This document shows, in pieces, positions 34,319 to 42,165 of a stretch of 64,000 nt of DNA (position 1 is its first letter; every line of letters starts with the position of its first letter). The notes beneath the pieces are model-generated. The model was not told the origin of the DNA. It was given only the letters and a program-made list of their open reading frames with translations, and did no database searches. A program made the translations under genes and the position numbers. The DNA is from DATNPX01 sp036702975. Lineage in GTDB: Bacteria > Cyanobacteriota > Vampirovibrionia > Obscuribacterales > Obscuribacteraceae. The stretch is from positions 1-64,000 of the forward strand of contig DATNPX010000042.1 in assembly GCA_036702975.1 (NCBI GenBank), read 5' to 3'.

Positions 34319-34345
34319 AACGTACTGAATGGTAACATTCAACTA

Positions 34346-34373
34346 TTGACATCCGCATGCCGAAGCCTATACT
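34346..34373 (+). promoter_or_regulatory. strong sigma70-type promoter
   Basis: TTGACA (34346-34351) and TATACT (34368-34373) with a 16-base spacer, ahead of the kinase operon starting at 34410. Confidence 0.75.
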
Positions 34374-34399
34374 GATCTCGTCGATTTCACTGAGATCAG
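34372..34399 (+). promoter_or_regulatory. perfect 8-bp inverted repeat at the promoter start site
   Basis: CTGATCTC (34372-34379) and GAGATCAG (34392-34399) flank 12 bases, covering the expected transcription start and the first leader bases. It could be an operator or a 5'-end hairpin. Confidence 0.5.
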
Positions 34400-34409
34400 A
34401 CTTACTAAC

Positions 34410-35816
34410 ATGAATCAATTTGAGCGTTCGGGTCGCAAATTCATCAAGCGGCACGGCGAAGCTCTATTTATCGCTGCGTTTCTTCTAGCCGATTGCTTTC
34501 TTTCGGGCTGGGCTCTCACCGCTGGAACAATTATTGCTGTTTTGTGGGTGATTGCGCCGGCGGCTCTGGCGCTAAAAAACCTGGACGCCAGGGCTCAACT
34601 GACATATCTCAAGGCATTTGTGAAAACGCCACGATTTCAAAAACTGGCGATTTTGCTTCTCTGGCTGTATTCAATCAGATTTCTCGTATCGTCGGCGATG
34701 GGTGCTGCCCTTTTCTCGATCGGAGACGGGCAAGTACCTACACTAACCAGTGCACTGATACTTGGAGCGAGAGAATTCGCACCAATTGCCTATCTCGCAA
34801 GTCCACTGCCGATTTATGCGGCCGCGTGTGCCATCGCTGTATTTTTGCGAGCCAGATTGAAACCTACAAAAGAAGATCCCGACCTCATCAAACAGCGACA
34901 GAAGTGGGCAGGAATAAGTCAACTTACCTTTTTCTGTGCATACGTCATAAGTATCCTTTCAATCAGCATGAACACTAAGGGTCCGGCGTTCATGATTTCA
35001 AATTGGCTTCTTGCCTCAGCGAGAGACGCAAACTTTTTCTACGTACCTGGTGAAGTGCTTTATGAACCGTCCTCGCCGGGACCCTGGGCACCGGCTCTAG
35101 CGATGGTCGACATAGGTCGGATTTTCAGCGACCACAGATTCATTCCGCACTTCGACACGTTTATCGTCACAACATTCTCGGCATCTGTTTTCCTGCTTCT
35201 GCTACAACCAACGTTGCGGTTTACTTCATTCCTTATATCATTCTGTTGGCGCGTTGTTTCGCCAGGTTCGCTGCAAAACATAATCGAGGCATTTCTTGAA
35301 GCACTGCGGCTCAAAGAGAGAGTCTTGGCATTCAATCGAAAAAGTGTTTTCTGGGGCAATGCCATTAGAACCGTGGTGTGGCTCGTTACTTGCTATGGTG
35401 CGCTTTTCTGGCTCTTCGGATTTTGCGGCGGTCCCCTGGGATACGGCATTCAAAACTGGATGATTGCATCCGGAGTCGACGCTGGTTTTCTAGGAGACGA
35501 GGCAGCAGGCAAATTTCTCTTTTCAGACAATTTCCGAATTTTTCTAGGCTCAATTGTAGCCCTCTACGGGACGGCACCACTAGCAGTGACAGCGTCTGTA
35601 ATATTGCCATACGCAAAAGCTCGAAAAATCTCCTTGAATGCTGACGGGATTTCATTTTATCAGGGTCCCTTTTTAAGCCTTTTAGGACGGCAAACCAGAC
35701 TGTGGAGCGACCTGGAATCTCTTCGAATCAAAAAGCCGAATTCAAGTCACAGCGGATTGGAAAAGAGCAAATCCGAATCGATAGCGACTGAAAATCAATC
35801 GAACCAATGCTTCTAA
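34410..35816 (+). CDS. membrane-sensor half of an interrupted Ser/Thr kinase gene
   Basis: A 468-residue protein with about eight membrane helices. It ends in a cytosolic PH-like segment (ISLNADGISFYQGPFLSLL, then WSDLESLRIKK) that corresponds to LYLTASGIRRTTLSNWF and LNWSEVKAVK in the intact neighbour at 36878. The frame stops at TAA (35814-35816), but the very next codons continue in the same frame as LKFRSGGRIKFDTTQIPAQD into the kinase at 35877. The order membrane block, PH-like domain, linker, kinase is that of the neighbour, so this is the front half of a split gene. Confidence 0.75.
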   Translation: MNQFERSGRKFIKRHGEALFIAAFLLADCFLSGWALTAGTIIAVLWVIAPAALALKNLDARAQLTYLKAFVKTPRFQKLAILLLWLYSIRFLVSSAMGAALFSIGDGQVPTLTSALILGAREFAPIAYLASPLPIYAAACAIAVFLRARLKPTKEDPDLIKQRQKWAGISQLTFFCAYVISILSISMNTKGPAFMISNWLLASARDANFFYVPGEVLYEPSSPGPWAPALAMVDIGRIFSDHRFIPHFDTFIVTTFSASVFLLLLQPTLRFTSFLISFCWRVVSPGSLQNIIEAFLEALRLKERVLAFNRKSVFWGNAIRTVVWLVTCYGALFWLFGFCGGPLGYGIQNWMIASGVDAGFLGDEAAGKFLFSDNFRIFLGSIVALYGTAPLAVTASVILPYAKARKISLNADGISFYQGPFLSLLGRQTRLWSDLESLRIKKPNSSHSGLEKSKSESIATENQSNQCF

Positions 35817-35876
35817 CTGAAGTTTCGATCCGGGGGGCGCATCAAATTTGATACCACTCAAATTCCCGCCCAAGAT

Positions 35877-36881
35877 TTGCGCGTGTTGCTTGATGCCATC
35901 GATCAGCACGCCGTTGCGTGCACTGTCGAACCGGAAATATTTGAGATTTGCCAGTCGCTAGAGGAGCAAGCGAAGGAGCAAGCGGCTACGGACGGAGTCG
36001 ACGATTCTTCGATTTTGAGTCTACCCAAGCAAGATTTCAAATCGACAGTATTTGTGCCATTTAGCCCAGGTGAATTTATTCCAGGCACCAGAACCAGGAT
36101 CATCAAACAGTTAGCCAGCAAACCTCTTTGCGCTGTGTATCTAGCTCGAGAGCCGGATGGCAAAATGCAGATTATCAAACAATTCTATCTCGCCGACGAA
36201 ACAGACGAGACAAAGGCATTCGCCAAAATTTTGCAGCGAGAATACGACCTCTTATCCAAACTAGACCATCCTGGAATTGCGAAAGTAGCGACATCATTTT
36301 CAGTAGACAAGTCGACGTATTTAGTAATAGAACACCGACCAGGTTCAGATCTGAGAGCGATCGTAAAAGAACACGGCGCCAGGTCGGAAGGGTTGACCAT
36401 AAGCTGGGCAGAACAACTCTGCGAAATTATGATTTTTCTGCACAGTAGGGAACCATCAATTCTTCATCGGGATCTGACACCAGACAATATTATCGTTGGA
36501 GAGGATGGACAGCTCAGACTGATCGACTTCGGAGCGGCCCGCGAATTTCTTGAGGGCATTACAGGGACAATGATCGGCAAACAGTGTTACGTTGCTCCCG
36601 AACAGTTGCGCGGTGAGGCAACCACACAAAGCGATATTTTTAGCTTCGGATGCACTTTGTACTTCGTGCTCACGGGTCGCGATCCCAAAGCACTTTCTCA
36701 ATCGTCTCCAGCAAAAGACCTCGATTGCTCCGAAGAAATTGACCAGCTGATTCGAGACTGCACAAGCTTCGAAGCATCTGAACGTCCAGCATCATTCGAA
36801 GAAGTTTTGCAACGCCTGCAGCAGATGAATACTGGATTTCGCATCAAGCCATCGAAACAAAAAGAGAAGGTACCGGCATGA
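35877..36881 (+). CDS. Ser/Thr protein kinase half of an interrupted gene
   Basis: A eukaryotic-like kinase domain covers residues about 65-320: beta-3 Lys in MQIIKQFY, catalytic loop ILHRDLTPDN, LIDFGAAR, VAPEQLRG and SDIFSFGCTLYFVLTG. The Gly-rich loop is degenerate (RIIKQLASKPLCAVYLAR lacks GxGxxG). The first legal start is a TTG at 35877 without a ribosome-binding site. Sequence upstream in the same frame, back to the TAA at 35814, is still protein-like and matches the paralogue. The kinase may be made by readthrough, by reinitiation, or only in strains without the stop. Its end overlaps the next gene by four bases. Confidence 0.8.
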   Translation: MRVLLDAIDQHAVACTVEPEIFEICQSLEEQAKEQAATDGVDDSSILSLPKQDFKSTVFVPFSPGEFIPGTRTRIIKQLASKPLCAVYLAREPDGKMQIIKQFYLADETDETKAFAKILQREYDLLSKLDHPGIAKVATSFSVDKSTYLVIEHRPGSDLRAIVKEHGARSEGLTISWAEQLCEIMIFLHSREPSILHRDLTPDNIIVGEDGQLRLIDFGAAREFLEGITGTMIGKQCYVAPEQLRGEATTQSDIFSFGCTLYFVLTGRDPKALSQSSPAKDLDCSEEIDQLIRDCTSFEASERPASFEEVLQRLQQMNTGFRIKPSKQKEKVPA

Positions 36882-39565
36882 GCAAAAGTCGTGCTGGCAA
36901 CAAGACAAGACGACTCGCTTACAAAGAGCAGGTACTGAATAACGTCAAAATTGTTGAAACACTTGCGGAATCTACATCTTCAACCAACCCGTCCGAAACT
37001 CTTTCGGAACCGTCGACTTCAACCAACCAGTCCGAGACTCTTTCGGAACCGTCGACTTCAACCAACCAGTCCGAGACTCTTACGCAACCGACGTCTTCAA
37101 TTAACCAGTCCGAGACTCTTACGAAATCTACGTCTTCAACAAACCAGTCCGAAGCTTTTTCGGAATCTATGTCTACAACCTGCCAGTCCGAGACACTTAC
37201 GAAATCTACGTCTTCAACGAATCCGTTTGGGACTGAGAGAGAAACAATCGCCCCTGATATTGTTCACTCAGAGGAAGTAACCGGCGATTTCAAATTGGCA
37301 ACGCCATCATCGCAGGTAGAACGCGCACTCAAAGTCATACAGAAATTTCTCGATCCAGGCGACTTCCTTACAAAACATTTCTCTGCCGAAGTGGTTAGTA
37401 TCGTCAGATATTTGTGGTCTTTACGTGCACCGATCCTGCTTCTAGCGGCAGTTATAGTTATGCCGCGATCGATACTTCTCTGGATTCTGATTGTGCTTCT
37501 TAAACCACTGGTGACAATGACCTTTAAACGATTGCCAGCACAAAACCAGAGTCGCATATCAGACTCCATCCCAAATCTTTTGCGCAACTCTGCTCTCTTG
37601 CGAGATCTAGGTGAGGGCGCAGATCAATGTTTACCGTTTCTCCTGTTCTGGCTGTACCTCTGTTGCGCACCATTTGCAGTGCTATGGATAGCCGGTCACT
37701 GGGTGAGAGGATTTATTCCTCAAAAGCAAAAACACTTAGAACACGGTCTGGTATTCGGACAAAATCGAAAACGCGATTTAGCTCAACCTGAAAACAATTT
37801 TTACTACTCGAAAGCATTTGGCATAACAGTTCTTCTATTTTTTGCACTGGGACTTCCGGCCTTATTCAGCTATTCAATCTACCAAAATCTCGGAGTCAAA
37901 AATGACATTGAAACGACAAGCACTGCTCCTGTTTATCCGCAATATACCATCAGTGAGTTTTCTGTACCTAAATTAAATGGGGGATTTATAGGGACATATC
38001 CAAGGCATCCAAAACAGAATGAGCAGTCAAAAAAACCTTACGTACCCACTTACGTCATTGGTTATAATGGCTACTGGCCATGGCTGCGTCACTTCAACAT
38101 CAACCTGACGGCAAACAATATTTTCTTCGTTCACTTTTATCTGGTCAGTCTCGCGTGTGCGATGGCAGTTTTATTTTTCAGAGCCTGGTTTTTCTTTCCA
38201 TTTAATTTCCTTTCAGACGAACACGATTTGTACCTGACAGCGAGCGGTATCAGGCGAACCACGCTCAGCAACTGGTTTTTGAATGTCCTCACTATAAACA
38301 GATGGGCAATTGGCGGCGGACCAGATTCACTCAATTGGTCCGAGGTCAAGGCAGTGAAGCATTTGGAAGAAGGCTTCACAAAGTTGTCACCACTGCCGGA
38401 TACCGCATTTAAAAAGGAATCACTCGCTTACAAACTCCTGAATAAATTAGCCTCGCTTATTGATGGTATTACGACAAAACTGAACACGGGCAATTACCTG
38501 ATCTTTAGTACTACCGAGAAAGACGGCGATTTCGGACGGAACATGCGGATCAATGTAAATGATCTAAACAGAGAGCAGAGAGCCAAGTTGTTCTACTCGC
38601 TTAAGAACTGGGCACCGCATGTAGTAATAGATAAGCGTGCACAGGAGTTACTGCTTGGTTCGGTGGTTTTACAGGACGTCAGATACACGCAATTATGGTT
38701 CGATCTGCTGACAGCTAATACAAAGGTCAAGAGACAATCGCTTTTGATACCTGGCGAAAAATTGCATCAAGGCGCATACACCATTGAAGAGCGTCTTTCG
38801 GCAGGCGGGCAGGCAACTGCCTACCTGGCTAAAACGACATCAAATAAGCAAGTGGTGTTGAAGGAGTTCATTCTCGCTATCTCCTTCACATCTGGTGCCT
38901 TACTGGAATCAGCCCGAGAGTTCGAGACAGAAGTGACTTTGCTTTCGCAGTTGAATCACCCGGGCATAGTCAAGCTCGAAGACTTTTTTACAGAGGAAGG
39001 TCGGGTCTACGTGGTGTTGGAGTATGTGCCCGGGCGAACGCTTCGACAAAAAGTACAGCAGGACGGTCCTCTTTCCGAAAACGCTGTCGTGGACATTACA
39101 AACAAAATTTGCGAAGTACTTGAGTATCTACACTCGTTAGATCCGCCGATTGTTCACCGCGACGTTACACCAGAGAATATACTGATTTTGCCAGACGGAA
39201 ATATCAAACTGATCGATTTCAGCCTGGCTGTCAAAACCGACGGCGCAAGCACAACCGACTCGTGCGGCAAACAAGCATTTACGCCTCCAGAGCAGTTTCG
39301 TGACGAAATTTGCCCTGCCAGTGATATTTACGGGCTGGGTGCGACCATGTATTTCATGTTAACAGGCGTGCCGCCAAAACCAATTACTGCGTCTTCACCA
39401 CGAAAAAAATGTGCCAATATTTCAGAAAAGCTAAATAGCATTGTGGAACGCGCGACTCAACTTGAACTCAGTCAGCGATATGACTCAATCAAATGGGTAA
39501 AGCTAGACTTGGCGAAGATAAGTGCTGATATGAAATTAAGCGTTGGTAGCGAAGTAACGCGCTGA
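36878..39565 (+). CDS. intact membrane-sensor Ser/Thr kinase with repeat-rich N-terminus
   Basis: An 895-residue paralogue of the preceding split gene. It has a short basic start, seven 13-residue Ser/Thr repeats (about residues 27-117), a membrane block (about 185-430), a PH-like segment (YLTASGIRRTTLS to WSEVKAVKHLEEG), then a kinase domain (about 635-870). Kinase motifs: Gly loop AGGQATAYLAK, beta-3 Lys in VVLKEF, VHRDVTPEN, then LIDFSLAV, in which the metal-binding DFG has become DFS, and PPEQFRDE. Because the Asp is kept, activity remains possible. The start overlaps the upstream kinase stop (ATGA), indicating coupled translation. Confidence 0.85.
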   Translation: MSKSRAGNKTRRLAYKEQVLNNVKIVETLAESTSSTNPSETLSEPSTSTNQSETLSEPSTSTNQSETLTQPTSSINQSETLTKSTSSTNQSEAFSESMSTTCQSETLTKSTSSTNPFGTERETIAPDIVHSEEVTGDFKLATPSSQVERALKVIQKFLDPGDFLTKHFSAEVVSIVRYLWSLRAPILLLAAVIVMPRSILLWILIVLLKPLVTMTFKRLPAQNQSRISDSIPNLLRNSALLRDLGEGADQCLPFLLFWLYLCCAPFAVLWIAGHWVRGFIPQKQKHLEHGLVFGQNRKRDLAQPENNFYYSKAFGITVLLFFALGLPALFSYSIYQNLGVKNDIETTSTAPVYPQYTISEFSVPKLNGGFIGTYPRHPKQNEQSKKPYVPTYVIGYNGYWPWLRHFNINLTANNIFFVHFYLVSLACAMAVLFFRAWFFFPFNFLSDEHDLYLTASGIRRTTLSNWFLNVLTINRWAIGGGPDSLNWSEVKAVKHLEEGFTKLSPLPDTAFKKESLAYKLLNKLASLIDGITTKLNTGNYLIFSTTEKDGDFGRNMRINVNDLNREQRAKLFYSLKNWAPHVVIDKRAQELLLGSVVLQDVRYTQLWFDLLTANTKVKRQSLLIPGEKLHQGAYTIEERLSAGGQATAYLAKTTSNKQVVLKEFILAISFTSGALLESAREFETEVTLLSQLNHPGIVKLEDFFTEEGRVYVVLEYVPGRTLRQKVQQDGPLSENAVVDITNKICEVLEYLHSLDPPIVHRDVTPENILILPDGNIKLIDFSLAVKTDGASTTDSCGKQAFTPPEQFRDEICPASDIYGLGATMYFMLTGVPPKPITASSPRKKCANISEKLNSIVERATQLELSQRYDSIKWVKLDLAKISADMKLSVGSEVTR
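36956..37228 (+). repeat. seven 39-bp in-frame tandem repeats
   Basis: Seven consecutive 39-base units encode a 13-residue Ser/Thr repeat of the type ETLxxxxSSTNQS. Units 2 and 3 are almost identical at the DNA level and others have drifted, indicating recent duplication within an older array. The length is a multiple of three, so copy-number variation would keep the frame. The product is probably an extended, phosphorylatable linker. Confidence 0.85.
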
Positions 39566-39604
39566 TACGAAGTTAAGTGATGACAGCGGCAACTATGTCG
39601 TGAG

Positions 39605-41986
39605 CTACCAACTCGGATTAGTCTTCACAAAACGGCTCAGCAACATGAATCCAGCCGTCGTCAAAGAAGCGAAAAATAACAGCAGGCCAACGAACCATGA
39701 AATCGGTCTATATCGAAAAACGATGCGATGCTCGCCTGGAGAGAGAAGAACAGCCCTCATAACGCCATCAGCCATAAAGATGTTTGTGGGCTTGCCGTTA
39801 TCGAACGCTTCCCAACCGGGATAGTATCCGTCTGTTAAAACGAGAGCCGCAGGCACACCGGTGTTCGCATTGATTTTGATGTACTCATTTTGATCGACTT
39901 CAACTTCTGCATAATTGCTCAGAACTTTGTTGGAACTCTCGACCCGAGATTCGGGCTTTGCGCCCACTAGAATCACTTCGTGAGTTGGATCGTATTCATT
40001 GGAATCGGACCGATTGATGTATTTGAGAGCTTCATTCCTGCTGGGAAGGAATTTTAGATTTTGTATCACAGATACACGCGGTCGAATGTGCACAATCGTG
40101 TACAGCCTGATATTGAGCTCCGGTTCTTCCTTCAACACTTCAAAGAATCGCTTGTCTAAAATCGGAACAGGAGTCCACGTTCCATCTTCGTTTTGTGTTT
40201 CGCGCAGCGTCTCCACGTAGGCAGTACTGGTCGCCTGGCAGTACCGATAGAGAGGTATATCTGACTTGCCTAGCGGATGTTCGATGGCAGTCAATGTCGA
40301 GCGAGGCATTAGCCCTGTGTCAATGAATAGCGAGTTCCAAGTTGGTATCACACTGATACCATTGCTGCTTTGAATATGAGCATCGATGGATGTATTTGGA
40401 CGAAGAATTTGTCTGCAGTAAGCTGAGAACTTTTCATCGAGATCAGCTGAATTCAAAGCAAGAGATTTCGGAATCACTACAGAATTGTCAATCAGAGGTA
40501 GAATGCGAAAGTTCTGCGCCCCAAGCTGACAATGGCTATTGATCAGCTCAGCAACTTTTGACTTTTGCTCAAAATGATCGCTCGGTGCGAGAGGATTCAA
40601 AAGCGCCTTGTCGTTCAAAACAAAACTTGCAGCCACCACCGCCAGCAAAATTACTTCCGTGCTTCGATTTTTCAAAAGCAGAAGCACTGTCGTTATTAAG
40701 CCTCCAACTGCCGCGAGCATTACTCCTTTGATGAGCACATGATGACTGTCCGTCAACATTTGAACGTTGGCATTCACCATCGCAGCCGCTACAATTATCA
40801 TCAACCAGAAAATGGTGGCACTAAAAACATTTGAACGAGTTGAGCTGCCACTGAAAACAGATCTCCAGCCATTCGCAGCCATGACAAGCAGACCGAAGAG
40901 CGCAAATAATGCCAGCTTTATCGGATAGCGCAGTATATTCTGCTTATCAATAAATACTCCGAACGGTCCGAACTGACCTGCTGCTATGAGCACCGAGACC
41001 AGTATCAAGAGCAGCCAGGGAGCGCTGTGCTTCCAATTTCGAGGCAGAGACAGAGCCGCAAGAGTTAAAACAGGTGCACCTAAAAACAATGAAGTGACGT
41101 AAGGCAGCGAGCCAGGATATGTCACCACATCTCCAGAGCTGAGCATGTTGATGTATCCAAAAGGCTGCGTAATCAGAAGCGTTAGCCAGTCAACAATTCC
41201 GGTGCTCCAATAGGAAGATTTGAGCACACTGAACTGAAGTGACGCAGGACTGTTAACGACCAATTCTGCCAGAGGTATGTAGCCAAATGAGGCATATCCA
41301 GCCGCGATCGCGAAAGCCGCGACCACCATCAGCGGTGCACGCGGTCGCAACGATCCAAGATTACTCAGAAAGTAAACAGAATAAAGAATGCAAGCGGCGA
41401 CCGAAATCTCAGGACGTCCCGCGCTGAACTGCAGCCCCAACAGCAGAGAGAGAAGGCCGCACTGCCACCATTTCGGCGAGGAACAGATCATGTCTAGAGC
41501 CAGTAATGTGAATGGAATCCAGGAGGCGCTGGCCATCAGCAATAGATTGATAGGGCAGCCGAACATATAACCGCACAGCATGAAACCCAAACCAAAGAAT
41601 ACTGCCGCCATGAAATTTGCCGGTTCAAAGCGATGCGACTTCAACTGCCACAAAAATCCGCCAACTCCTGCCACAAGCAGATGCAATAGCATGAACAAGC
41701 CCCAGCCCAAGCCATAAGGCATCCCCAGCCCAAGCGATGCAGGGAAATAGAGCATCGGCCAGGTGACTGCAATTTGCGGCACACCGTTAAGTACCCAGGG
41801 ATTCCACAACGGAAACTTGTTGTTGTGGGACCAGAAATTGTTGATAAAAGTGGCGGCGGGTTCGTTGTTATAAGTTATATCGGCAAGGAAAGGCGTTTTG
41901 CCGAAAAACAAAAGCGGACTCAAAAGCCCAATCGAGACAGCGCAGTAGAAAATGACAACTAGCGCAATGGCGCGGCGCTGATTCAC
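39605..41986 (-). CDS. YfhO-family polytopic membrane protein
   Basis: A 793-residue protein with an N-terminal signal-anchor, about a dozen membrane helices and a C-terminal soluble domain. The exported loop after TM1 has FPLWNPWVLNGVP, and the tail has LVLTDGYYPGWEAFDNGKP and LSPGEHRIVFRYRP, both hallmarks of the YfhO family. These proteins have a GT-C-like fold and are linked to glycosylation of wall polymers in Gram-positives; the substrate here is unknown. The start codon is GTG with no clear ribosome-binding site, 11 bases after a small membrane-peptide gene that probably delivers ribosomes. Confidence 0.85.
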   Translation of the reverse strand: MNQRRAIALVVIFYCAVSIGLLSPLLFFGKTPFLADITYNNEPAATFINNFWSHNNKFPLWNPWVLNGVPQIAVTWPMLYFPASLGLGMPYGLGWGLFMLLHLLVAGVGGFLWQLKSHRFEPANFMAAVFFGLGFMLCGYMFGCPINLLLMASASWIPFTLLALDMICSSPKWWQCGLLSLLLGLQFSAGRPEISVAACILYSVYFLSNLGSLRPRAPLMVVAAFAIAAGYASFGYIPLAELVVNSPASLQFSVLKSSYWSTGIVDWLTLLITQPFGYINMLSSGDVVTYPGSLPYVTSLFLGAPVLTLAALSLPRNWKHSAPWLLLILVSVLIAAGQFGPFGVFIDKQNILRYPIKLALFALFGLLVMAANGWRSVFSGSSTRSNVFSATIFWLMIIVAAAMVNANVQMLTDSHHVLIKGVMLAAVGGLITTVLLLLKNRSTEVILLAVVAASFVLNDKALLNPLAPSDHFEQKSKVAELINSHCQLGAQNFRILPLIDNSVVIPKSLALNSADLDEKFSAYCRQILRPNTSIDAHIQSSNGISVIPTWNSLFIDTGLMPRSTLTAIEHPLGKSDIPLYRYCQATSTAYVETLRETQNEDGTWTPVPILDKRFFEVLKEEPELNIRLYTIVHIRPRVSVIQNLKFLPSRNEALKYINRSDSNEYDPTHEVILVGAKPESRVESSNKVLSNYAEVEVDQNEYIKINANTGVPAALVLTDGYYPGWEAFDNGKPTNIFMADGVMRAVLLSPGEHRIVFRYRPISWFVGLLLFFASLTTAGFMLLSRFVKTNPSW

Positions 41987-41997
41987 AACTTGCCGAC

Positions 41998-42111
41998 TTA
42001 TTTGCTAAACAAAAACATTACTTGCGGAAGCAGCGAAAGCAGGAATGACCCGATCATTAGCACGACCAGTACTTTCACAAACACTTTGTTATGTTTTCGG
42101 AAGAATTCCAT
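41998..42111 (-). CDS. 37-residue single-pass membrane peptide upstream of YfhO
   Basis: Begins MEFFRKHNKVFVKVLVVLMI and ends PQVMFLFSK: a basic, aromatic N-terminus followed by one long hydrophobic helix, so Nin/Cout topology is expected. It resembles the many short FxKxNK-type membrane peptides of unknown role. GAGG lies about ten bases and AGG about two bases before the ATG. It ends 11 bases before the GTG of the YfhO gene and lies just after uvrC, in one run of minus-strand genes. Confidence 0.6.
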   Translation of the reverse strand: MEFFRKHNKVFVKVLVVLMIGSFLLSLLPQVMFLFSK

Positions 42112-42165
42112 GACCTGTTAACCTCTGTTCAGATTATTCTCGCATCGTTGCGCCTACTGGTCTAC

